Below, piece after piece: positions 35,640-46,300 of a DNA stretch of 64,000 bases. The notes under the pieces were generated by a model, which had not been told where the DNA came from, ran no database searches, and saw only the letters and a program-made list of their open reading frames with translations. Position numbers and translations under genes: made by a program. Origin of the DNA: Hyperoodon ampullatus (taxonomy: Eukaryota; Chordata; Mammalia; Artiodactyla; Ziphiidae); the NCBI GenBank assembly GCA_949752795.1, contig OX457057.1, positions 10,096,632 through 10,160,631 of the forward strand, written 5' to 3'. Numbering within the stretch: position 1 is the first letter of the stretch; the number at the start of each line of letters is the position of its first letter.

Positions 35640-36185
35640 CCTATTGGCTGTCCCAATTCTCCCTTCAGCAGCCAGAATGAGTCTTTTACAGAAAAACTTA
35701 TATCCCATCATTCCCCTGCTCAACACCTCCCACCGCCACCGCCACTAAGGCTCCTCATCTTTCCCAAAGTGAAATCCACGATCCCTACCACTGTTCCCGC
35801 AAACCCCTCACTCCACCTTGCTTGCTATTCCTCAGACACCCCATGCACAGGCCTACCTCAGGGCCTTTGCACCTGTTCCCTCTGCCTGGCTCGTTCCACT
35901 TTCTTAAGGTCTCTGCTCAGATGTCACTTTATCAGAGACGATGTCACTTTATCAGAGATGCTTCCCCAGCCCCACGATCACTCCGCATCCCCTGTACCTG
36001 GCTTTATTTTTCTCTATGGGGCCACCTGACATGGTATATGTGTATCCATCTGTTTCTTTTCCTGCTTCCCTGCCCCTCTCCACTCAATTGTCAGCTCTGG
36101 GAGGTCGGGCTTTTGGTTTTGTTCCCTGCTGTATTCCCAGTACCTAGAACTTTCAAAGGTATTTTTGAATGATGTATGAAAAAAG
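35640..36185 (+). mobile_element. LINE L2 3' end with 20-bp duplication
   Basis: Sense L2: 'cccctgctcaacacctccc', 'cagggcctttgcacctgttc', 'agatgtcactttatcaga', 'gtattcccagtacctagaac'. A 20-bp piece starting gatgtcacttt is directly repeated at 35920-35939 and 35940-35959, with one base different. Confidence 0.8.
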
Positions 36186-36430
36186 ACAGGATTGGAGAGT
36201 GTGGCTTAGCTGCGTGGCCACAGAGGGGTTCCTAGACCACCTCCCCAAACAGACAGTCCATCCCACCTAATGGCTGATGGTGCTGGACAAGCACAGGTCC
36301 TTCCCTTGCAGGACAGATGTCCTTTACCCTAAATTCATCGCCATATACCTTGCAGCTCGCTAGGAGGAGGAAGAAACTGTATGTATTTCTTCCATGCTTT
36401 TCCCTCTTGGGAGGTGGAAACATTCACCAC

Positions 36431-36639
36431 TTTTTTTTTTTTTTTTTTGTGGTATGCGGGCCTCTCACTGTTGTGGCCTCTCCCATTGCAGAGCACAGGT
36501 TCCAGACGTGCAGGCTCAGCGGCCATGGCTCACGGGCCCAGCCACTCCGCGGCATGTGGGATCTTCCCGGACCGGGGCACGAACCCGTGTCCCCTGCATC
36601 AGCAGGCGGACTCTCAACCACTGAGCCACCAGGGAAGCC
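36431..36639 (-). mobile_element. CHR-2 SINE
   Basis: T run of about 19, then a reverse-complement CHR-2 body to 'gccaccagggaagcc'. Target-site duplication cattcaccact (36421-36431) and cattcaccgct (36640-36650). Confidence 0.92.
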
Positions 36640-36739
36640 CATTCACCGCTCTTTGGACACAGGTGGAGCAGAACAAAGGATCTCCGCAAACAGTGAGGGC
36701 AAATCAGCTAACCCCCTGCAGCCTTACCACATGTTGGAT

Positions 36740-36960
36740 AGTCTTCTAAGCATTGCACTGTCTACACTCCTCTAATCCATAAAACAAGCTCTGTGGCTAG
36801 TACTATAGTGACCCTGGTCAGCAGACAAAGAAACTGAACGCTACTTCTGTTACCTGCTTCTGGTTCTCCAGCTGAGAAATGATGGAGCCAGGATTTGGAG
36901 TCAAGCGGTCTGACTCCAGAGCCTACGCTGTTAGCCATTACCCTCCCCTATTGTCTTAAA
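36740..36960 (-). mobile_element. MIR SINE
   Basis: Reverse-complement MIR text: 'cttctaagcattgcactg', 'cagacaaagaaactgaacgc', 'ccaggatttggagtcaagc'. Diverged. Confidence 0.55.
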
Positions 36961-37127
36961 AATGCTTGCACAAGTTATTGTGGGGATACTGAGACCCACT
37001 GAGTCACAGACTTAAGCCAAAGCTGCACAGGAAACTTGTAAACCCAGTTTGGAACCCAGGTCACCTCCAGTGGTGGCCCAAGTCCAGAGTACTCCACGGG
37101 GAGAGGTCATTCTAAAGGGTCTGGGTG

Positions 37128-37575
37128 TTGTCGTATTTCCTAGGACTGCGGTAACAAATTATCACAAACCAGGTGGCTTAAGACAAATTCGTTCTCTCGT
37201 AGTTGCTGAGGCCAGAAGTCCAAAATTAAAATGCCAGAGGGCCAGGCTCCCTCTGAGGGCTTGAGGGGAGGATCCTTCCTGGCCTCTTCCAGCTCCTGGT
37301 GGCTTGTGGCATTCCTTGGCTTGTGGCAGCATCACTCCGATCTCTGCCTCTGTCTTCATGTGGCTTTCTGCTCTGTATCTCTTTCATATCTCTCTCTTTC
37401 TCTTACAAGGACACCTGTCATTGGATTTAGGGTCCAGCCTAAATCCAGGATGATCTCACCTCGAGATCCTTAACTCAGTTATATGGACAGACTCTTTTTC
37501 CAAATAAGGTCACCTTCATAGGTTCCAGGCATTAGGGCTTGGACATATCCCTTTGAAGGATGCAATTCAACCCAG
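37128..37575 (-). mobile_element. MLT1 LTR (ERVL-MaLR)
   Basis: Reverse complement of the MLT1 group: 'ggtaacaaattatcacaaacc', 'gaggccagaagtccaaaatt', 'ccttggcttgtggcagcatc', 'tacaaggacacctgtcattg', 'ccaaataaggtcaccttcat' and 'gcttggacatatccctttg'. Confidence 0.8.
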
Positions 37576-38809
37576 TCCAGGTGTCTTATGTGTAACAGTC
37601 ATTTGTCATCCTTCAGCTTCTCACCTCCATCTCTCCTCATTTGGGGTCAGCTCCCAGATTTCATTTTGGGCAATCACCTCTCACCCCGTGGGTACGTCTA
37701 GTGCGACTTTCTTCAAATGCATGGCCCCTCACCAGAGTCTCTCTGTCCCAATACACTGAATCTTGAGTGGACTGACCAAAAAGTATGGCCAGAGCCCGTT
37801 CAATCCAGCAGCCCCACCCTGGAGAACTCCTCAACTGGTGTTTGCTTTCCTGACTCCCAGGCTGCCTCATTCTTTTCTGAGCCTGCTTCCCCAGCTTTCT
37901 CTTCAGTTCTGTGAATTACCTGACATACCTGCAATGAGTCCTTTTCTTGCTTACATTAACCAGAGTTGGCTTCTGTTGTTTACAGTCAAGAGGCCCAATT
38001 AACCAATGGATTATATGAAAACAGAGTCAGGTCAGCCCCTGTTCCACAGTCACACATCATCTCACTCTGCCCTGCTGTCCCACAAAACCACGTGTTTGGT
38101 GGTTCCAGGCTCTCGAGGAAGTGTAATTGATTCTGTGCAATCCATCTCCCCTCCTAGGCAGACAACTCAGCGAACAGGCACGACTGATGGGGAGCTGAGT
38201 TCCTACCTTCTGTCTTGTTAGGGGTCTTCCTCCAGCACAGATTGACCTTCCACTAAAACAAAGTGGGCTCTGGCTCGTTTGGGTCTAGGCGTAATGTGGT
38301 TCACTGCTCCTTTGCTTCAGAACCACCTCTTTCTTTTCCACCAGGCACACTCCGAAGACATGGGCCGTTCCTTGTGCAGAGGGTGGCTTGGCTGCCTGCC
38401 TGCTGTCGCCCTTCCTGGTCCTCTCCCCTTGACTGATGACTTCTCCCCGGCAGCTGACGCCTGAGCCAGAGAGGGTGAATTGCTGCCACTCTCCCGAAAT
38501 AGATGGTGACACAGCAGAAGGCAGAGTAAGATTTATCTCTCGCCCATGCCAACAAACAGGGCTGCAGCCAGAGGCTCTCCTGGGGCCTTTCCCCTGATCT
38601 GGCCTCTTGGGAACTGCCTAATGACAGGCTCTCCTAAGCGCTTTTTGTCATTAAAAATATATTTCTGCTTTCCTAATTCCACTAATTATGCAAAGCCTCT
38701 GTATACACTGAAACAATAGAAGTAAACAAAAAGAAGCGGGATAAAAGAACTCACAAATGCATGTTTAAAACACTGGCTTACACCTTGCTAGATTTTTTCT
38801 TCTGTGTGT
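37576..38809. other. Intronic stretch, nothing recognised
   Basis: About 1.2 kb with no gene or nameable repeat. Confidence 0.35.
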
Positions 38810-39245
38810 GCATGTACATAAATCCTCAGAGTACAAATACACTCCGCCACTCTGGTGGATAACCATTCTGGGAACATCTTTCATTCCACCAATATAATTA
38901 TCAAACATCATTTGTAATGGCTACAAGGTATTTTATTGTGCCGATGAGCCATGATTTACTTGCCCAATCACTGAATGTTTCCAGTTTTTTTCTTACTAGA
39001 AGCAAAGCTGCTATGAGTACCATGTACCCATTTTAAGTTATTTCCCCAAGACACATTCTGCCAAGTGGGAGGTTGTGTGAGAGTCCCTGAACTCACGCCC
39101 ACAATGGATTTTGTCACTTTTTCATCTTTGCCAACGTGATAAGCCATAAAAGTGCACACTGGTGATTGAATTTGCATTTCTCTGATGACCAGTAGAGCTG
39201 ACCATTGTATGGTGTGCTCACCACCCACCTGGAGTTGTTTTCTGT
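38810..39245 (-). mobile_element. Old LINE-1 3' fragment
   Basis: A diverged antisense L1: 'ggataaccattctgggaaca', 'agaagcaaagctgctatgag' and 'tttgcatttctctgatgacc' keep the order of an L1M 3' region. Confidence 0.6.
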
Positions 39246-39649
39246 AAAGTGCCTGCCCAAGACCTGTGCTAAGAGCTTCTCAAGTCTTACCAAGGTATGA
39301 GAAGGCCCTGATGACAAGAATCACTGGGGAGAGAGTCAGGCTGACCCCTCCACCCAGCTCACTGCTGGAGCTACAACTCCCAGGGAAGGGGGGTTCCCTG
39401 TCCCACACCCGGGAGAGGAAGGACGTCGTCCAGGACCACAGCTGTCGGTCCCATTGCTCTTGGCCAGAGTTCTCCACTGCCTCTTCCACTCTCCTCTTCT
39501 GCTCATTGGAGTAAGAGGGCTCAGCCTGGGCTGGTGAAACACCCAGCCAGGCCCTCCCTGCCAGCCTTCCAGAACCCAAACCCAAAGGACCAGGAAAAAG
39601 CAGCAGCTTTGGTTCTTTTACACGCACAGCCAGACTTTCAGCCTCCTGA

Positions 39650-39830
39650 TTTCACAGCATCATACAAAGTTAGACTTGAAGGTGCCTTGGACAGCTAATA
39701 CCCCTCCCCAACCTCTCTCCTTTACTTTACAGATGAGAGGCCCAGAGAAGTTAGGCAACTTGTCTAAGGTCACATGGAGTCTAGACAGAACCCAGGTCTC
39801 CTGACTCCCCGTTTAGTACTCTTTTGAGGC
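39650..39830 (-). mobile_element. MIR-like SINE
   Basis: 'ttacagatgagaggcccaga', 'aacttgtctaaggtcacatg' and 'acccaggtctcctgactccc' follow the reverse-complement MIR order. Confidence 0.6.
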
Positions 39831-40485
39831 ATCAGGTTCTTAGTTCACCACAAGCACCTGCAGTTGCATGTGCTGTGGCCCCTGATGCAGTCACTTCACG
39901 CTACACGGGAAGACTGCACGAGGGGGCATCGCAGATGGCAGGCAGGGCTTGCTCAGGCTTCTGGGGAGCAGGATGCCGGGGAACACCAGCTCTCATGTTT
40001 CATAGTGCTGACCTTTGCTCCCTACCACCACTTTCATTAAGTATCACCACATAGGGGAAAATTCCCAGTTCTCCTCACTGTATCAGCCAGCAGACACTTC
40101 ATCTGATTATGTAATCAGCTGATTTCTACTAGAGGAAGACGCATCTGCAGCATTGGGTCAAGGGCTCCTGCTTGGTCCTGGCTCTGCAGAGCATGTCCTG
40201 TAGAAAGGGCAGCACGGAAGAGTGGATCCTGCACCAGGGCTGAGACTTGTCTCTGCTGTCCTCCACTCCAGCCTGACTCCCACCCCGAACCTCAGGACAC
40301 TGACATTAGTCACACACACAAGCATGGAAAACTGACTGACTCACAACGCGGTTTTCCCAGACTGTCCTCCCCCGGTAAGAAATGAGCAGAGATGATCCTG
40401 ACAGCTTACACTTTTATTCTCTGGGAAGCTTGCAAGCATTGCCACTATCACCACCACTGCCATCATCTTGACCACCACCATTGCT

Positions 40486-40825
40486 ACATCCACCATCTCT
40501 GCCATGATGCCCACCTTGGCCAAGTCCACCATTTCCAAAATGATGCCCACTCCCCCATGTCCTCCACCTCCACCCTGAGGACCACCTCCTCATGTCCACC
40601 ATCTCTACCTCCCCCATGTCCACCATCTCCACCCTGATGCCCACCTCCCCACGTCCGCCATCTCCACCTTGATGCCCGCCTCCCCATGTCCGCCATCTCA
40701 ACCCTGATGCCCACCTCCCCATGTCCGCCATCTCCACCATGATGCCCACCTCCCTACATCCGCCATCTCAACCCTGATGCCCACCTCACCATGTCCGTCA
40801 TCTCCACCCTGATGCCCACCTCCAC
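40486..40825 (+). repeat. 35-bp minisatellite
   Basis: A C-rich array, unit of the form atgtccgccatctcaaccc-tgatgcccacctcccc. Five clean units start at 40616, 40651, 40686, 40721 and 40756, with a sixth, partial one from 40791. Four diverged units lead in from 40486, one carrying an 11-bp deletion. Clean units alternate between 'tctcaaccc' and 'tctccacc', hinting at a 70-bp doublet. CAC-rich simple sequence flanks it. Since 35 is not a multiple of three, the open frames across it are accidental. Confidence 0.9.
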
Positions 40826-41321
40826 TATTTCTACCACCATCACCACCAGTGCTGCCACCTCCATCATCCATTACAGACATTTGTTACAAGTTGGGCCCTG
40901 GGCTGAGGATACCAACCGTGTCTAGTTATTATAACTAATGAACTGGTTAGAACCTTCCAGCAAGGCCAGCATGAGGAAGTCTAAGACTGGCCTCGTGAGT
41001 CTGGTACCTCCCACTACTCATGGTGATTGATGCTCCATACTGCTCAGAGACACCCACTGGGCCTCCCTCCTTAGACCTGCCCCTCTGAGCACCCAGTGTC
41101 CCAAGTTAATCTCTGTCAGTGGGCTCACTGGCCAGCTGGAAGAAGCGGTCCTGGGGGTGAGGAGGGGTGTGTGTGTTAAGCGGGCCCCCTCAGATTTCAC
41201 TGTGGAGATGACGTTCTATGGGGAAGTAATATTTATTGAAACTCATCATTTGCCAGGAACTATGATAAGTACTTCACCATTACCGTGTCATTTAATCCTC
41301 TTTCTCCACAGACCTTTTGAA

Positions 41322-41524
41322 GAGTGGTTCTCATCTGGGGGTGATTTTGCCTCTCAGTGGGCATTTGACGATGTCTGGAGATATTTTTGGTTCTCACACT
41401 AGGTGGGGTGCTACTGGCATCTACTGGGTAGAAGAAGGGATGTTACTAAACACCCAACAGTGCCAGGGTGACCCCCAAGGCGAAGAATTAGCCAGCCCAT
41501 AATGCCAGTAATGCCGAGGCTGGG
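41322..41524 (+). mobile_element. MER20 DNA transposon
   Basis: Sense MER20: 'gtggttctcatctgggggtg', 'gatgtctggagatatttttg', 'ggtgctactggcatctactg', 'cgaagaattagccagccc' and 'ccgaggctggga'. Confidence 0.82.
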
Positions 41525-41548
41525 ATGCCTGCTTTGGAGGATTTTTTT

Positions 41549-41758
41549 CTTTTTTTTTTTTTTTGCGGTATGCGGGCCTCTCACTGTTGTGGCCTCTCCC
41601 GTTGCGGAGCACAGGCTCCGGACGCGCAGGTTGAGCGGCCATGGCTCACGGGCCCAGCCGCTCCGCGGCATGTGGGATCTCCCCCGGACCGGGGCACGAA
41701 CCTGTGTCCCCTGCACTGGCAGGCGGACTCCCAACCACTGCACCACCGGGGAAGCCCA
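41549..41758 (-). mobile_element. CHR-2 SINE
   Basis: Reverse-complement CHR-2 with a T-run head, ending 'caccaccggggaagccca'. Target-site duplication gaggattttttt at 41537-41548 and 41759-41770. Confidence 0.92.
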
Positions 41759-41770
41759 GAGGATTTTTTT

Positions 41771-42268
41771 TGTAGTCGCATTTTTCTAATTTAAATTTTG
41801 TGGTAAAATTTGCCATCTTAACCATTTTCAAGTGTGCAGTTCTGTGGCATAAAGTACATTCACATTGCTGTGCAGCTATCACCACCGTCCATCTCTAGAA
41901 CTCTTTTCATTCTGCAAAACTAAATCCCTGTTCCCATTAAACACGAATCCTCCATTCTTCCCTCCTCCCAGACCCTGGCAACCACAGTTCTGTGTCTATG
42001 AATTTGCCTCTTCCAAGGTGCCTCAGATAAGTGGGACCATACAGTATTGGTCCCTTTATGACTGGCCCCTTTCACTTAGCCTCATGTTCTCAGGTTCAGC
42101 CATGTTGCAGTGTGTGTCAGGATTTCCTTCCTTTTAAGGCTGAATAATCTTCTGTTGTATGGACGGACCACATTTTGTTTATCATTCATCCGTCGATGGA
42201 TACTTGTGTTGCTCTCACCTTTTGGCTATTGTGAATAATGCTGCTACGAACATGGGTGCAAATGTGGG
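41771..42268 (-). mobile_element. LINE-1 (L1M class) 3' end
   Basis: Antisense L1: 'tttgtggtaaaatttgccat', 'gtggcataaagtacattcac', 'gctgaataatcttctgttgt' and 'ttggctattgtgaataatgc'. It is the same class as the copy at 31.5-33.0 kb. Confidence 0.8.
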
Positions 42269-42956
42269 GTAGGTTTTAGATGCAGAGACCGGGGCTCTAA
42301 GAAGCTGTGTGACTTACCTGAAGTCATACAAGTCGTCTGTGAGGGTCTGGACTTAGGGGCAGGCCTGGCTGGCACCACAGCCCATCCTCTCTCCACGACA
42401 CCACGGTGTCCTCAGTCTTGATCAGGCTCGCTCACATATGGGTCATTGGTTGGACTTCACTTGCCTGCCTCTCTCTGGAGTGACCTGGTGGCTGCCCCAT
42501 CTGTGCTGCTCATGACAACCACTCCAGGACGTCTTCCCACGAGTGCTGGCACTTCCCTCTCAACCCATAAAGCTCTCTCTATGCCCCGGATGGCTCCAAA
42601 ACAATTTACCAACACAGAAATTCTGATTTTTCTGGGAAGTCAGGAACCAGGCTGTTTTTTGTTTTTTTAGATTTATGCTTCCTCTGGCAGCGGGGACCAG
42701 GGGGAGCCCCAGGATCCCGGTGGCAGACACCTTCACCCTGCAGTTTTCAGTAGGTCCTGGCACTGTGGCAACTGCTGTCACTGGGGCCAGAGTTGTGGGC
42801 TGTTGGGAAGTGACTTTAGGGTGCGGCGTTTCGGGGGGTGGTCGTTAGAAACAACCTGTGCAGGTGGAGAAGATGCACCGTTATCTGACCCTCTCCTTTC
42901 ACAGGTGGAGAAGCCGGCCTGGGGAAGTGAAGTTACTTCCCCATGGTGACAGAAAA
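42269..42956. other. Intronic stretch, nothing recognised
   Basis: Possibly includes a small MIR piece near 42270-42360. Otherwise nothing that I can name. Confidence 0.35.
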
Positions 42957-43145
42957 ATGCCCCCCCAAATGACCACGTCCTAATCCCTGGAATCTGAGAA
43001 ACTGTTACCTTTGAAGATATGATTAAGTTTAGGGTATGGATTGTCCAGGTGGGTCCAATGTAGTCACAAGGGTCCTTATAAGAGGGAGGAAGGTGAGAGT
43101 CAGAGAGGAGATGTGAGGATGGAAACAGAGATCAGAATAATTCGG
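42957..43145 (+). mobile_element. MaLR-like LTR fragment
   Basis: 'ccacgtcctaatccctggaa', 'gttacctttgaagatatgat', 'tgtagtcacaagggtcctta' and 'taagagggaggaaggtgag' follow the order of the MLT1/MST LTR group. The 3' half is not evident. Confidence 0.6.
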
Positions 43146-43689
43146 GGCCATTCATGGAGTCCAACAGCTGGCCGGCCCTCCTCACAGAGTGTCACAGTCA
43201 GTGTCCTTGGAGTTCGTAACCATGGGTCCATCTTCAGAGGCCAAAACAAGTTGCTCACATTCAGTGACAGCTCCTCAGATATCAGGAGACACGGGCTACG
43301 TCCTTCCACGTCTGTCCTTAGTTAAACATCCATTTTCCTACGTCAGTATGGTCTTATTCTCCAAATACAAAGAGTCTCTGGCAATTTCCAACAGACAGGA
43401 AGCCCAGGGAACTGCTTACAAGCTGCAGTTGGATGAGGTCTGGGGGCTCTGACTTTCCCTCCAGGTCTCCCCGCATCTGAAATTCTACACAGACTGTGTC
43501 TCCATAGTGAGCAGAGGTCCCTTCCTTCTGCCTTTACTGTATTTATTCCTGGTTAGCCCTCAAGTCACTACCACTTTGCTGAGAATTAGTTTACCAAACT
43601 GATTTCTCTAAGCAAGGGGGATGGTTCTGAAGGTCACCTCCTCTCTGCTCTTCTCTCCTTTACCTTGTGTTAGCGTCCATCACTGAGTC

Positions 43690-44330
43690 ATTCATTCAGT
43701 CAACAAATACATATCAAGCACCTAATATAGGCCAGCTCTGGGGTAAAAACAGTGAAAAAATCATTTGTGACTACAATTTAGTGAGGGGAACCAGAGAGAC
43801 CACGAGTAAATCAGTAATATGTATTATGCAGCAGATGGTGACAGGTGTTATGGAGAAAGAGAAGCAAAGTGGGGAGGGAAGGAGAGCTGGAAGCGGCGGG
43901 TCACAGGATTCAGTGGGGCTGGGAGGAAAGGCTTGGTAAGAAAATGGTATTTGAGCAAGCGGCTAAAAGGAATGAGGGAGAAAGTCATGTGGACATCAGG
44001 AAAGGGTGCTCCAGGTGGAGGGAGCAGCCAGTGCAAAGGCCCTGAGGTTGAAATATGCCTGGTGTGTTTGGGGAACAATAAGGGGTCTGGGTGCCTGGTT
44101 CAGAGTGAATGAAAGGGGAGGAGTAGGAAATTAGGCCAGAAAGAAAGGAGGAGTTCAGATCATGGGGGTGGGGGGCTGCTTATAAGTCCCTGGAAGAACC
44201 TTGGCTTCTAATCTCAGTGACATGGGAGTTACTGAAGAGTTCTGAGCAGAGGAAGGACGTGACTTGATATCTTTCTGGCAAGCAGGGAGGGGTCATTGTT
44301 CCAGATAAAGCTCTCAGAAGAGCAGATAGT
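43690..44330 (+). repeat. Old dispersed repeat, family not named
   Basis: 'attcattcagtcaacaaata', 'cagcagatggtgacaggtgt', 'gtgctccaggtggagggagc' and 'agtgcaaaggccctgaggtt' belong to the same unnamed family as 5210-5830. It is the longest copy here. The frames across it are degenerate. Confidence 0.5.
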
Positions 44331-44694
44331 AGGAGTTGAACTTGCTTTCAACAGGTGTTTAGTCTACTCTGGTTTCCACTAATATGTTCAAGTCAGCTTT
44401 GATTTCCTCCAAGTCAAGGTTCTGTGTTGGCAAGACTCACTAACTTTGGTTCTGCACCTAAAGCAGGAGCTGAGGACCTGAGAGGGTGGGCTTGCAGAAA
44501 AAGGACCTGGTTCTGACATGATATTTAAGAAGCCATGCAATGGTTGGTGACAAAGACCCTGGCTCACCCCTCCCTCTATCACTTCTTGGCTAGTGACCTT
44601 GGCCAAGTTACATTAACCTGTCTGTGCCTTGGAGTTCTCACCTGTAAAATAGGGTGCGCCTGGCACTGACCTCTTTGGAAGACACTCACAGACT

Positions 44695-45020
44695 TAGAGC
44701 TACACTGTCCACTACAGTAGCCACCAGCCACATGTTGAGAACTTGATCACGGCCAGTCTGGACTTAGATGTGCTGTAAGTATAAAACACACCCAGATTTT
44801 AGAGACTTTCGATGAAACAAAGAATGGAAAAATATCTCATGAATGAGTTTTCTATTGATAAGTTGAAAGAATAACATTTTAGATATGCTGGATTAAATAA
44901 AATACTGAAATTCATTTCACCTACTCGTTTGATTTATTTAAATGTGACTACTAGCAAATTTAAAATTCTAGACGTGTGTTGAATTCTACTTCTACTGGGT
45001 GGAGCTGCCCTAGAGTGCTT
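44695..45020 (-). mobile_element. DNA transposon remnant, hAT-like
   Basis: 'acactgtccactacagtagc', 'caccagccacatgttgag' and the closing 'tctactgggtggagctgc' resemble a common mammalian short DNA element with AT-rich centre ('ttgatttatttaaatgtgac'). Family not assigned with certainty. Confidence 0.5.
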
Positions 45021-45281
45021 AGCTCAGTGCCTGGAACATAGTAGACACGCAATAAATGGAGCCAATGGGAGCAGCCTGCTCAGGGCAGGAAGCAGGGACA
45101 ACCCTCAGCCACATAAACAAGAGCCCGATTTGTTCCTTTAGAACCTTGTTTTCCCACATGCAAAAGAAGTGAAGCAATTGGTTCTTGATATCATAAAATC
45201 CAAGGGCTGGATGCCATTTGGGAGGCTACCGAATCCATCCCCCTGCCTCTGGCAAAGAGGGTGGTTATCATTATCCCCTGC

Positions 45282-45890
45282 AGTATCTTCCCAGGGCTGC
45301 CGTAACACAGCACCACAGACTGGGGGCTTTACAACGAAAATGTATTGTCTCATAGTTCTGAAGTCTGGAGGCCTGAGATCAAGGTGTGGGCAGGGCTGGT
45401 TCCTTCTGAGCGCTGCGAGAGAGAGGCTGCTTCCTCTCTCCTAGCATCTGGTGGTTTGTTGGCAATTTTTGGCGTTCCTTGGCTTGTAGAGGCATCACTG
45501 AGCTCAACCTTCACCTTCATCTGGTGTTTTTTTCTGTGTCCATCTGTGTTCAAACCTCCTCTTTTTTATTTTTTTTATTTTCTTTCTTTATTTTTTCTTT
45601 TGTGGTACGCGGACCTCTCACTGTTGTGGCCTCTCCCGTTGCGGGGCACAGGCCCCGGGCGCGCAGGCTCAGCGGCCATGGCTCACGGGCGCAGCTGCTC
45701 CGGCATGTGGGATCCTCCCGGGCTGGGGCACGAACCCGTGTCCCCTGCATCGGCAGGCGGACTCTCAACCACTGCGCCATCAGGGAAGCCCTTCCTCTTT
45801 TTTATAAGGACACCAGTCGTACTGGATTAGGGCCCACCCTAATGACCTCATCCTACTCAATTATATGTGCAATGACCCTTGTAGTAATCA
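45282..45890 (-). mobile_element. MLT1 LTR split by a CHR-2 SINE
   Basis: Reverse-complement MLT1: 'cagggctgccgtaacacagc', 'tctcatagttctgaagtctg', 'gcgttccttggcttgtagag', then after the SINE 'ataaggacaccagtcgtact' and 'gcccaccctaatgacctcat'. The SINE sits at 45570-45792. Confidence 0.8.
45570..45792 (-). mobile_element. CHR-2 SINE
   Basis: Reverse-complement CHR-2 with an interrupted T-rich head and the end 'gccatcagggaagccc'. Target-site duplication cctcttttttat at 45558-45569 and 45794-45805. It lacks a few bases in the middle ('gctgctccggcatg' against the usual 'ccgctccgcggcatg'). Confidence 0.92.
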
Positions 45891-45924
45891 TGATTTTTAC
45901 ATTCTATATTTTATTTAGCTTTGG

Positions 45925-46300
45925 CATCTTGGGGCCTTGCCACCGGGGATGGACTGTCCCTCCCGGGGTTGGCCAGTTCCTAGAGACAGTAAACCCTCAC
46001 CAGTGAGCACACCCTTGATATGCAAAGCTACCAACCCAAGTCCATACCCCACCCACCTCCTTGTATCAGGTTCTTGCAGTCCGAGACACTACCTACCTGC
46101 CCTAAATCACCACAGGGCCAGGTACTAGACAGCTAAGGATCACCCTTTTAGCCAGAGCCTCCTGAAATTATTCAAACTAGCCAACCCTTAACCTGCCTCC
46201 TCTGCTTACCCTGTCTTGTCCATTTCTTCCTGCAAAAACCACAATAAAGACTCTCACCGGTTTTTCCTTTCATTCCTTCTGTCTCCTGAGCATCCCTAGT
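45925..46300 (+). mobile_element. Possible LTR
   Basis: Promoter-free C-rich text with an AATAAAGACTCTCACCGG stretch near 46241 and a following pyrimidine-rich part resembles the R/U5 end of an ERV LTR. No family is recognised and no target-site duplication was found. Confidence 0.3.

Noticed and set aside
40414..40880. Open frames rich in Gly, Trp and Arg on the minus strand
   Set aside because: They translate the 35-bp minisatellite; the unit length is not a multiple of three and all frames are open by composition.
45345..46006. Open frames of 161 and 175 codons
   Set aside because: They run through the CHR-2 SINE and MLT1 LTR; similar frames appear over every CHR-2 copy at 31.9, 36.5, 41.6 and 50.2 kb.
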